From: Epiperipatus broadwayi
Lineage: Eukaryota > Onychophora > Udeonychophora > Euonychophora > Peripatidae
Assembly (NCBI GenBank): GCA_028023455.1
Contig: JAQFVV010012529.1
Location: 2,854,001-2,918,000 of the forward strand
Length of the DNA: 64,000 nt
Direction of reading: 5' to 3'
Numbering within the stretch: position 1 is the first letter of the stretch; each line of letters opens with the position of its first letter. Shown piece by piece: positions 1 to 9,206 of the stretch. A program made the translations under genes and the position numbers. Under the pieces are notes generated by a model that was not told the DNA's origin, made no database searches, and saw only the letters and a list, made by a program, of their open reading frames with translations.

Positions 1-1779
1 TATTTTCAAGTATCTCTCATCTACCATTTTTATGTAGGCATAGCTGTAAAAAAAAAAAAAAGCCAATTAATTAGTTTTAAATAGTGTGTAACTTTAACCA
101 GTGATGTAATTATATTTTTTTTTTAAATATAGTGGGCCTTGAAAATATTGTCAAGTTTTTTTCCTTTTATTATGTACATGAAATCGCATACTTTTTGCAA
201 GTAATGATTTAAAATAAACCAATGTAAAAAGATAACTATAACATTCTTTTTAACTACAATCTTTATATATATATATCACATTGCAAATAGTTAAACTGTA
301 GTTTAGAATATCATAATAAAAGATTCTAATTTTTTTTTTTTTAAGACAAAGTACAATATCTTATATCGTCAATTTTTTTTTTGTTATATATATAACTATT
401 AAGCTTCTCAACTTACAATAATATTTATTTACTTTGTATGCGTGTGTATAATGCTCACAGAAGATAAATTTTGTTTATTAAGTGTCGACGTTTAAAATTA
501 TAGTTGTTTTTTTTTTGAAGAAGAAATAATTTTTAAAATTTTGATGTAAAAATTGAAAATAATAAAACAATTCATATTATTTGCTTATTTATTTATAGTC
601 TTTTAATTTTATATTCACTATGTGTGGTCTTTTTCCCAGGATTATTTTCGTCGTTCCAATTTTTTGTTTTTTTAATTTATTAACACAGAGACAAATAATT
701 TAATAAATTGCTCAGCATAGCCCTAGTCCACATTCTTAAACGGGTTTGAGGGCAAAATGTATAAATCCAAATAATTTTTTAATTAGGGTACAATTTATTA
801 CATTGTCAACTTGGAAATAATCTCTAAATACAGCAGATTGTAAACACTGAGGATTGCTACTTTATTGTTCTTTTTCTTTGAAATGATGTATTATTTTTGT
901 TATTAAAATGAATAATCATCTAGTTCTCCACTCAATCTTTAATATGTGGCTCAGGATCATGATCTCAAAAGTTTATCAATCTTTTAAATAAAATATAAAT
1001 TCTCATTTTTTAAATCACAAAACTGACAGATAGCACCAAAGGTACATATAAAATACATCATTAAAAATAATTTAAAAGAAATTTGAAGAAAGCAATCTGA
1101 AATAAGATAAGCTGATCCAAATTGTTTTTTGTATTTTAATTTATTTATTTGGTTAAAAAAATGTTTAGAGAACCTAAATTTAGTCCATCTTGTAGTTTAT
1201 TCAAATGCATTAAAAATCACCAAGAAATGTTTGGCTAAAGTATAAAATTTGACTAAATTTGATTGAAATATGACAATGAATGATCCTTGTTTTATTATAG
1301 AAATCAGAGAACATGGACAAAATAGCTGACTGAAAATCCTGAAGTATGTGAAAAGAGTAATATTTTACTATTTGATTTACTTTATTTATTATAGAATTTA
1401 ATGTAACTAAAGGCTCCAAAAAGATAGTAGGTTATCCATATAGAAAGGTTTTGGTTTTGTCCACTTGATAAAATGGAAAGCATGAATAAAGATAGATAAT
1501 GTAATTACTGTTAATGTTTGAATACTTTAGAAATTTTATTCACTTATTTTTTTACTTAATATTTAAGTTTTTTTTATTATTCTTATTGAAGCAAATATTA
1601 GCAAAATTGCATTATGAAGTAAACTATTTTTACCAAATCTTTGATCATTTTTTGTTTTACACAATGTTTGCATCTAATTACAAAATATTATTACTCTGAA
1701 ATTGTTTGTTAATATATTAAATATATCTGATATTAGTAATGTTATCAGAGAAATCTCTCTCTTTTTTTGGTTTTGTTTT
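1..1779. other. AT-rich non-coding stretch, no gene seen
   Basis: Low-complexity AT-rich DNA with poly(T), poly(A) and short (TA)n runs. The short open frames at 1210-1419 (minus) and 1514-1699 (plus) have no recognisable motif and the residue composition expected of chance reading frames in AT-rich DNA. It ends at the 5' LTR of the Gypsy element. Confidence 0.6.
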
Positions 1780-2626
1780 AGTAGTATTTTAATTTCAATA
1801 AATATTTTAGGATAAAAAATATTGATAAGAATACTTCAGAAGTTAAATTTAAATGTACTTATTAATGAATGAATTATAGATATAAGAAAATGAATAGAGT
1901 TACATAATTAAAAGGTTTCTACAGAGTGAGTGAAAAGAACAGGGGAGCAAATTTTGAACTGATTAGAGTAAAGATAAAATCTTATGAAAATAGTAGATCT
2001 GGAAAATGAAATTAATTAAATGCTTTCTCAAAGGAATTTTAAGGAATGGAACATTTCTGATAAGAGAACAATTGAATGACAGATTATAAAAACTCTGGAT
2101 TGTAAAGTTAGGCGCTCTTTTTCCCTTTTATGTTGTTGAAATGCTATTGGGCTTACAACAAGTATTATTGGTAATCAGTCAACATCTGTGAGGGAATAAA
2201 CCCAGATGTTTCGGAATCTGAAGGTATAAAAATTCAACTAGTATTTGAAGCAGATTGTCCTAATCTTTTTTTGTTTTATGTAAGCCTAAATTGCTCTTAG
2301 GGTTTAACTTGGGGAACTTGGAGTTATTTAGCATAATTGTGGAAAGTCTAAATCCATTAAATAAAATAGTAATTAACTGACAATATTGAAAGAGTGTTTA
2401 AAGACTTTAAGAACTTCATAATCATTTGTTTTTCTGTATATTAATTATATTTAAGCTTGTATATATATATTCAGGTTTTGTACTGTATAACTTATAGTAA
2501 ATCTTTAGTACTAAATTTAGTTTTAGTTATTAATTAATTGTGGTTAAATCTTTAGTACTAAATTTAGTTTTAGTTATTAATTAATTATGGTTTGCCCCTT
2601 CAAGAGTCATGTGCAAATACACATCA
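1780..2626 (+). repeat. 5' LTR of Gypsy element
   Basis: About 847 bp. It aligns with 6637-7094 and 8396-8726: shared stretches include the start (tttaatttcaataaatattt) and the end (attaattaattgtggtttgcc in one copy). It ends in CA at 2626; the expected T of the initial TG looks mutated to A at 1780. It differs from the 3' LTR by many substitutions and by an extra 47-bp tandem duplication, so the insertion is old. Confidence 0.85.
2498..2591 (+). repeat. 47-bp tandem duplication inside the 5' LTR
   Basis: Two nearly identical 47-bp copies (2498-2544 and 2545-2591) beginning taaatctttagtactaaat. The 3' LTR has only one copy (about 8645-8690), so the duplication arose after insertion or by a reverse-transcription slip confined to one LTR. 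Confidence 0.85.
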
Positions 2627-2629
2627 AAA

Positions 2630-2647
2630 TGGTGCAGTTGGAAATTG
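2630..2647 (+). other. Candidate primer-binding site
   Basis: TGGTGCAGTTGG starts 3 nt after the CA end of the 5' LTR. A TGG start, complementary to a tRNA CCA tail, is usual for Gypsy elements. The tRNA species was not identified. Confidence 0.5.
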
Positions 2648-2689
2648 GAATCTAGACAGAGAAAGCAATAGGGCCATTGGGATTAGAAT

Positions 2690-3450
2690 TGTTAAGCGAT
2701 GGTATAGATTGATAGAGTGATCAATGGGTAAAATGTTGATAGGGCAAGGTAATATCTCTGAATTCGATGTAGGAAATGCAGTGAATGGCTTTTGTACATG
2801 ACACAACATGAAAGTTTTTTCATGCTTAATGGCATTGTTGTGCTTAGCTCTGAGGAAAGTAATTGAAATCATTAATAAGTTATTTGACAGACCTATAACA
2901 GAGGCAGTAAGTTATGAGGTGATAGTTGTTAAGTTAAGAGAGCATTTTAACCTGTGGCTGTGTAGGCATATCACTAGATTGGCTTGCCAAAATAGAAGAC
3001 AGGTGAAAGGAGACAAAATAATTGATTTTGATAAAGCATTATGCCAGTTAGTAAAAAAAAACTGTCAATATGGGGAATTTGGTAAACCAAGTCTTGTTGA
3101 ACCAATTACTATGGGGAATGGCAAATGAAAGGTTAAGACAAACATTATTGACTGAAACCAAGTTGTTTTATGAATTAATGATAAAAAAGGGATCACGTAT
3201 GAGTTAATTATTGAGAAAGATCTCTCTTTTAGAAGTAAAGCAGACGAGGATGGCAGAACTGCAGTTTATAAAACAAATAAAATTAGGTCACAGAGAAATG
3301 ATGAATCAAGTAGTGAACCAATACCTTTAGGGAAATTTTTTGCTGAGGGAAAACAGGTTATTTTGCTAAGAATTGTAAATGGCATTGAGAAAGCTGTTTT
3401 AATAGCATTAACAGAGGCCATTTAGCAACAGTTTGCAAAAATCCCAAAAC
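2690..3450 (+). pseudogene. gag: gag-like region of Gypsy element, broken
   Basis: The longest open piece is 2808-3128 (106 codons). It reads as a capsid-type helical segment with the Gypsy-gag pattern of an Arg/Lys-rich stretch after a conserved aromatic (YEVIVVKLREHF ... ACQNRRQVKG). Upstream at about 2730-2800 the same frame continues through a stop. Around 3395-3440 a degenerate zinc-knuckle half (RGHLATVC) is readable, as expected at the gag C-terminus. Gag normally forms the particle that packages element RNA; several stops and a frame change make this copy non-functional. Limits are approximate. Confidence 0.6.
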
Positions 3451-3539
3451 AAATGATAAAAGAGAAATAAGCAAACAGAGAGGAGATAAGCAAGATGAAG
3501 TTAATATTAAAAAGAATATGATTTTTCACTGGCAAAATC

Positions 3540-3660
3540 AATATATATTAACACTTAAAATATGTAACACAGAACTGGAAATGGAAATTGATAATTGCTC
3601 GGGTATTTCATTGGTTCGAAAGCCAATAGTAGGAAATAGCAAAAGGTTATAAGGAGATTA
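3540..3660 (+). pseudogene. Degenerate aspartic protease segment of Gypsy pol
   Basis: In the position expected for the retroviral-type protease, between the zinc knuckle and RT, the frame reads EMEIDNCSGISL. Families of this type carry a D-S/T-G active site at that point; here the site reads D-N-C-S, so the catalytic triad is lost. The segment is short and the identification rests on position plus this motif. Confidence 0.45.
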
Positions 3661-3939
3661 AAATTAAAAAGTCAGATATAAAAGTTAAAGATGTTAAGTG
3701 GAAACTTGTTAGTGTTAGTTGGAATGGCTGATACTTCAATTTCATAAAGAAGTAAAGTATGTGATTTGCCAATATATATTGTTAAGAGAAAAATACGTCC
3801 AAAATTTGGGGGGGGGTGAAGAGTTAGGTATTAAGATATCAATTGTGAAAAACATTTCCTTTGAGCAGGAAATGTTAAATAGGTACCCTGAATTATTTTC
3901 CGAGGAGTTAGGATTAATAAAACAAACACCGCAAATTTA

Positions 3940-4560
3940 GAATTAAATGAAAATGCATGGCCGGCAGTCTGTAAACTGTGGAAGATTCCATTTGCACAGA
4001 GAGAAAAGGTCAAGCAAAAGTTAAAAACATTGGTAGCTAGAGGAGTATTAACCTCTGTAGAAGAGGCAGAATGAGCCATGCCCATTGTGGTGATAATTAA
4101 ACCTAATGGGCAAATCAGAAAGCAATGATTACCATATGACAGTGAATAAATATCTTGATAAAGATGCTTATCCTGTATCTAATGTTAAAGAAGTTTTAGC
4201 GAGTTTGTCAAATGCAAAGTTTTTTTTTGCCAATTTGAACCTCAACTTCACTTATCATCAGATTAAAATTACAGACAAATCAGCAAGACTATTGATGCTA
4301 ACCACATTGTTTTGGCTGTTCAAATGTAATCATTTAACATTCGGAATTACCATAGTACCGAACATTTTTCAGGCCAAGTTAAACTTAATGATACAAGGGA
4401 TAAAATGAATAATGCCTTATTATGATAACATTTTGATAACAGTGATATCTAGTGAATTGTTAAGAGAAAGAATTTTGAAAGTTTGCAATAATTTAAGTAA
4501 AGTGGGTGTTATGTTAAACCATGAAAAGTGTGTATAGAAGACACAAGAGTTAAAGTTTCT
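3940..4560 (+). pseudogene. pol: Reverse transcriptase domain of Gypsy pol, inactivated
   Basis: RT motifs are readable across three frames. An approach segment with LVARGV lies at about 4030. The 100-codon open frame 4106-4408 holds DAYPVSNVKEVLASLSNAKF, then YHQIKI, then FGITIVPNIFQ (RT motifs up to block 4). In another frame, PYYDNILIT at about 4415-4440 is the catalytic box, with the second Asp replaced by Asn. The following FLGH motif is at about 4558. RT copies element RNA into DNA; this copy has a destroyed active site plus in-frame stops (for example at 4072). Confidence 0.85.
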
Positions 4561-4799
4561 GGGTCACCGCATTTCACTTAAAGGAAAATGTCTTTTAATG
4601 GACAAGTCAGGGCTGTTAGAAATGTGGAAAGGCTGAAGAATGTAAAGCAGCTTCAGGTGTTTTTAGGGCTAGTTAATTTTTTCAAGTCATTTTTTAAAAA
4701 ATAACGCGATGGTGGCAAAACCATTGTATGATTTATTGTGCAAAGGGAGAAGTTGGGTTTGATCAAAACCCAAGGCAGGGCTTTCAAAAAAACTAAAGA

Positions 4800-5215
4800 G
4801 CTTTTTATCATCTGCTATGTTGTTGGTGCATTTTGACAGTCAGTGTGAAATTAGAATTACCACTGTTGCATCAGACTGAGGGGTAGGGTCTGTTTTAGGC
4901 TACCTATAGATAATAATGAACAGCCTGTTGCATATGTGTCCAGAACATTGTCAAAAGCAGAGTGTAATTACAGTCAAATTGACAAAGAAACTGGCAATCT
5001 TTTTCACTGTGAAAAAGTATCAGTTTGTTTTTGGGCATAATTTTGAAATTATTACTGATTATAAGCCTTTGTTGGGGATTTTAGGAAATGATCATGCAAT
5101 GCCTGAATATTTAAGTCTGCATATGTAATGATGGCAGAATGTGATAGCTGCATATGATTATTCATTAAAATATAAATGGGGAAAAGAAATCTCATGCAGA
5201 CGCATTATCATGATT
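4800..5215 (+). pseudogene. pol: RNase H segment of Gypsy pol, broken
   Basis: It follows RT directly. Readable pieces include a TVASD-type strand at about 4860-4880 with a stop immediately after the Asp, a PVAYVSRTLSKAE segment near 4923-4960, and FEIITDYKPLLGIL within the open frame 4916-5128. These match the Gypsy-type RNase H that removes the RNA template strand. Frameshifts at about 4915 and 4965 separate the pieces. Confidence 0.7.
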
Positions 5216-5370
5216 TCCAGATAGCCAAAACATATGCAATAGTGAGTTTGAAATTAATTACATTGATATCATTAACTTGCAAGTGTTATATATTAATACA
5301 GTCCAAAACTGGACTAGGAAGGAAAAAGAGTATGATATTGGGATGAATTGGATTAAGAAGGGCTGGTCTA

Positions 5371-5513
5371 AAACTAGACCTAGTTAGGTGAAAATGGGAT
5401 TTTGGGCTAATTGAAAGTAGTTATCTGTTTGTAGGGAGTGTAAACTAGACCTAGTTATGTGAAAATGGGGATTTTGGGCTAATAGAGAGCAGTTATCTGT
5501 TTGTAGAGAGTGT
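5371..5513 (+). repeat. 71-bp tandem duplication inside the Gypsy internal region
   Basis: Two copies (5371-5441 and about 5442-5513) starting aaactagacctagtta and sharing gaaaatggg, ttttgggctaat and agttatctgtttgtag. It lies in the spacer between RNase H and integrase and has no coding role here. Confidence 0.85.
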
Positions 5514-5559
5514 ATAGTAATGGGGGGATAGAATAGTTATACCACCTACAGGGAGGGAT

Positions 5560-6450
5560 GAAGTTTTGAAGCTTCTTTATAAAGGCATCCTGGCATAGTG
5601 TGTGCAAAAGCTTGGTGCATAGCTATGTCTGATGACTGAAAATTAATGTGGATATAGAAAACTATATTAAAAGTTGTTCTGTATGCCAGTCAGAAAGTGC
5701 ATTACCGGAAAAATGTTTTGCATTCTGGCCGAAGACAACAAAAGCATGGGAGAAAGTGCATATTGATCATGCAGGACCAGTGAATGGAAAATTTCTGCTG
5801 ATAATTACATATTCTCAAGATGGATAGAATGCCATATAGTGAAAAATACTAGTACCCTAGAAACAATGAAGTGTTTAATGATTGTTTTCTTGATACATGG
5901 TTTTCTAGAAGTGGTTGTGTCAGATAACAGAGCCAGTTTTACTGGAGAGGATTTACAACAGTTTTTTAGTACCTATGGGATTCATCATTTGTGCTCACCT
6001 CCATATCATCCTTCAGTCAAATGGATTAACAGAGAATGATATACATCAAGTAAAGAGAAGTTTAAAAAAATTAACATAGAAGTGCAAGATACATTACAGA
6101 CATTTATGCTATACTAACATTCAATGCCATCTGTAATGACAGGAAAATCTCCAGTAGAATTAATGTGTAAATGGAAACTAAGGATTAAATTGGCATTTTT
6201 ACATCCTAATGAAAATATTAAATGTGTAGCCAAGTAAATTGTTTGAGTTGGTGAGACTGCATTGGTGGAAGATATGATACAGAAAAAATGGATCAAGGGA
6301 TTAATAGATAAAATACTTTCAAATCAAATGTATGTGGTTAATTGTAAAGTAAAGCCACCATATGAACCATATAAAAAAAAGAGAGCCAGAGGAATTGCAA
6401 GTGGAAATATGGCAAGATGCAAATATGCAGGAGGCAGAGAGTGATGAAAG
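5560..6450 (+). pseudogene. int: Integrase region of Gypsy pol, broken
   Basis: The core catalytic fold is readable. The first catalytic Asp is in the stretch HIDHAGP at about 5760. The open frame 5839-6039 contains VVVSDNRASFTGEDLQQFF, holding the second Asp, and CSPPYHPS followed by a terminal NRE whose Glu sits where the third acidic residue belongs. A C-terminal part follows through 6440 with frame changes. Integrase joins the DNA copy to the host genome. Stops at about 5590, 5640 and 6040 show it is dead. Confidence 0.8.
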
Positions 6451-6626
6451 CAGCAACATGGGAAGAAAGAGCAAAGGAAAATCAGTTAATTAAGGAAAAC
6501 AGTAGTGAAATTGCAGAAGAAATTCAAGTGAAACCTGAAATAAATAAATCGCCCCTGTGCTCAGCAAAAGAAAACCCGAAAGATGGAGTGATTATGTGTA
6601 AGAAACAATTACAACTTCTGGAGTGA
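6417..6626 (+). pseudogene. C-terminal tail of Gypsy polyprotein
   Basis: A 69-codon Lys/Glu-rich open frame between the integrase remains and the PPT. No domain is recognisable. Its place suggests the variable, charged C-terminus of Gypsy integrase rather than an independent gene. Confidence 0.4.
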
Positions 6627-6636
6627 GGAGAGGAAT
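6621..6636 (+). other. Polypurine tract candidate
   Basis: GAGTGAGGAGAGGAA stands immediately before the TG that opens the 3' LTR at 6637. This is the usual place and composition for the plus-strand primer of LTR retrotransposons. Confidence 0.75.
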
Positions 6637-7094
6637 TGTAATATTTTAATTTCAATAAATATTTTAATATAAAAAATATTGATAAGAATACTCCAGAAAT
6701 TAAATTTAAATGTACTAATTAATGATAATGGAAATTGTTTTAGGAATGAGTTATATAGATATAAGAAAATGAATAGAGTTATGTGAATAAAAGATTAGCA
6801 AATTTTGAACTGATTAGAGTAAAGATAAAATCTTACAAAAATTATAAATCCGGAAAGTGAAATTAATTAAATGCTTTCGCAAAGGAATTTTAAGGAATGG
6901 GAAATTTGTGATAACTAATTAAACAGCAGACTATAAAAACTCTGGATTTTTTTTAGAGTTAAGAGCTCTTTTTCTCCTTTATGTTGGTGAAGTACTATTG
7001 GGCTTGCAATGAGTATCATCGATAACCAGTCAACATCTCTGACGGAATAAATCCAGATGTTTCAGAATCTGAAGATATAAAAATCTGACTAGTA

Positions 7095-8387
7095 CAGTGG
7101 TGAATCTTTTTACATGTGCATGGCAAAAATTTCCAAAAAATATTTATTGAATGATTCGTGTGCCATTCAGTTATTAAATCAAAATATAAACAACTTAATT
7201 ACTGCAGTTTTTTAAAAGTTTATAAAATAAAATAATAATAATAACAATAATAATTGAACAAAATTTCTAAATAAGCTAAATATAAATGAACAATATTTAT
7301 TTAGAAAAACACAAGTTAAATAAAATATAATAGTAAAAAATTAATAGTAATTAAAACAAAAGTTTGGAAATAAACATATAAAATCAACATAAATAGATAT
7401 TATTTAATAAGATTTTTGCTGTTGTACAGTAAATGCCAAATATTTTATATCTGGTTCTTATTTTGTCATTTTTAATAATGTACACGCTGATCTAGATTAA
7501 TCTGTCTTTCTATTTCTTGAACTGTCTTTAATTAAATTCATTTCTGACACGCTGATCTAGATTAATCTGTCTTTCTATTTCTTGAACTGTCTTTAATTAA
7601 ATTCATTTCTGACACGCTGATCTAGATTAATCTGTCTTTCTATTTCTTGAACTGTCTTTAATTAAATTCATTTCTGAAAACAATGATTCACGTGCATATG
7701 TAGAGGAGAAAATTGATAATGTAGCAGTCACTAATTTTTTTTAACAATTAAATGCTTCAGGAATAGCTTTCCAGGTAGTCAATAGTTCCGCTTCAGCATT
7801 CTTTTTACATATATCCAATAATCAAACATTTTTCATTGTTTCTAACTCATTTCTCAAGTCAACAAATTTGTTTCCATTTAGAACTGGATTGAAAATCAAT
7901 TGATTACATTTCCATATCTTTCAAATTAAGCCATTCACAATTTTCTAACTTGAGACTCTCTATTGATATTATGTCTGGGTATAAAATAAATTTTGATATT
8001 TCTGAAAACCATTTGATTACTTTTACTTTAAATTTGAAAAAATTTACTTCAAAGAGTTATAAAATATTTTACTGAGTTTACTTTCTAGTTTTATTGGAAT
8101 CATTTGACAGGTTTATAGAATATGATACCACAGTATACTGGTACCATTTTATTTGACTTAAAATATCATAATTTATTGCTTCTAATCAGAGTTCAATTGT
8201 AAATTGGATTCTAATATATTATTACATTTACTTATTTTATCTTTAGTTTACAGTAAATTATTTTTAGTACAGATTTTAGCATCAAAAAAAATATTAAAAA
8301 AAATTATGATATATTAACAGTTTGCAAGGCAGTAAAAAATTCAAACATGCCATCTCTGACATGTGTTCCAAAGGTTTGCTGTCACTG
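7095..8387. mobile_element. hAT-like non-autonomous element (MITE) nested in the 3' LTR
   Basis: It starts CAGTGGTGAATC and ends TTTGCTGTCACTG, giving inverted CAGTG ends with weaker matching further in (ACATGTG...ATGGC on one side, GCCATCTCTGACATGTG on the other). It is flanked by GACTAGTA (7087-7094) and GACTAGTG (8388-8395), 7 of 8 identical. hAT-superfamily transposons make 8-bp duplications and have CAG/A-rich short ends. There is no transposase frame in its 1,293 bp, so it would have moved with a transposase supplied elsewhere. The empty-site comparison with the 5' LTR fixes both ends. Confidence 0.85.
7482..7676 (+). repeat. Three tandem 65-bp units inside the hAT-like MITE
   Basis: Units start at 7482, 7547 and 7612 with acacgctgatctagattaat and are essentially identical to each other, while the surrounding element is diverged. 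The array is therefore young or homogenised. Confidence 0.95.
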
Positions 8388-8977
8388 GACTAGTGTTTAA
8401 AACATCATCCTGATCTTATTTTGTTTTACATAAGCTTAAATGACTCTTAGGGTTTAACTTGGGGAACTTGGAGTTATTTATCATAGTTGTGGAAAGCGTC
8501 GATGCATTAAATAAGACAGTAATTGTAGAACAATATTGAAAGAGTGTTTAAAGGCTTTAAGAACTCTGTAATCATTTATTTGTCTGTATATTAATTATAT
8601 TTAAGCATATATATATATTCTAGTTTTGTGTTGTATAATTTATAATAAATCTTTAGTAGTAAATTTAGTTTTAATTATTAATTAATTGTGGTTTGCCTCT
8701 TCGAGAGTTGTGGACAAATCACATCAGTTTTAATAGAAATAAGTTGAGAATAATAATAAAAAAAGTTGTATTATTACAATGTTCTAATGCACATTCATTG
8801 CTGGTCATCCTCTTTTTTTGTCTTCTCCAACCTTTCAAAGTATTATTAACATACTATGTTATTCTTCTCCTTCACTTTCTTTGCATATCTTCATATAATC
8901 ATATATACTACCTATAATACTTCATTCATATACACTTTAATGCAAGTAATTTTCTTAACCTTTTTTATTTTCTTACA

Positions 8978-9005
8978 GTTTCGACTGTCCAGCAGTCTTC
9001 GTCAG
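8978..9005 (-). ncRNA. Hammerhead-like stem, left arm
   Basis: On the minus strand: CTGACGA, one extra A, GACTG-loop-CAGTC, then GAAAC. CTGANGA and GAAA flanking a helix II are the conserved halves of the hammerhead ribozyme core. Here helix II pairs perfectly. The extra A before the helix departs from the canonical core. The cleavage-site strand and helix III were not resolved. Confidence 0.5.
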
Positions 9006-9095
9006 AGCTTAATCCTCCTCACAGTTTTAACCTTAATTCTCACAGTTTTAACCTTAATTTTTAATTAAGGTTAAAACTGTGAGGAGGATTAAGCT

Positions 9096-9123
9096 CTGAC
9101 GAAGACTGCTGGACAGTTGAAAC
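9096..9123 (+). ncRNA. Hammerhead-like stem, right arm
   Basis: The plus-strand mirror of the left-arm motif: CTGACGA, A, GACTG...CAGTT, GAAAC. One substitution (C to T) weakens the base pair next to GAAA. It has the same extra A. Confidence 0.5.
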
Positions 9124-9206
9124 TGTAAGAAAATAAAGAAGGTTAAGAAAATTACTTGCATTAAAGTGTATATGAGTGAAGTATTATAGGTAGTATTATT
9201 AACATA

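Larger units (their letters stand above)
1780..8726 (+). mobile_element. Decayed Ty3/Gypsy LTR retrotransposon
   Basis: A complete but dead LTR element. The two LTRs (1780-2626 and 6637-8726) are clearly homologous along their length. A primer-binding-site candidate follows the 5' LTR and a purine tract precedes the 3' LTR. Between them, in order, are gag-like, protease-like, reverse transcriptase, RNase H and integrase segments, the order of the Ty3/Gypsy group (integrase after RNase H). Stops and frameshifts break every domain, and the second catalytic Asp of the RT box is replaced by Asn. The outer ends are flanked by GTTTT at 1775-1779 and 8727-8731, a plausible 5-bp target duplication. 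The 3' LTR was later hit by a hAT-like MITE. No envelope-like frame was seen. Confidence 0.9.
6637..8726 (+). repeat. 3' LTR of Gypsy element, split by a MITE
   Basis: It begins TGTAATATTTTAATTTC and ends ...ACATCA at 8726, matching the end of the 5' LTR. Homology with the 5' LTR stops at 7094 and resumes at 8388-8396, so about 1.3 kb in the middle is a later insertion. Without it the LTR is about 789 bp. Confidence 0.85.
8854..9191. mobile_element. Penelope-like element terminal foldback with 15-bp target duplication
   Basis: A head-to-head inverted repeat: the arms (about 8905-9043 and 9062-9196) share, for example, actacctataatacttc and its complement, and gactgctggacag. The left arm has a tandem copy of ctcacagttttaaccttaat. 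AGTATTATTAACATA flanks the insertion exactly at 8839-8853 and 9192-9206. No coding part is left. Assignment to PLE rests on the hammerhead-like stem at the same relative place as in the two larger palindromes, which do carry GIY-YIG tails. Confidence 0.7.

Noticed and set aside
2624-2872. 82-codon minus-strand open frame at the Gypsy 5' end
   Set aside because: It overlaps the PBS and gag leader on the opposite strand, with no homology signal.
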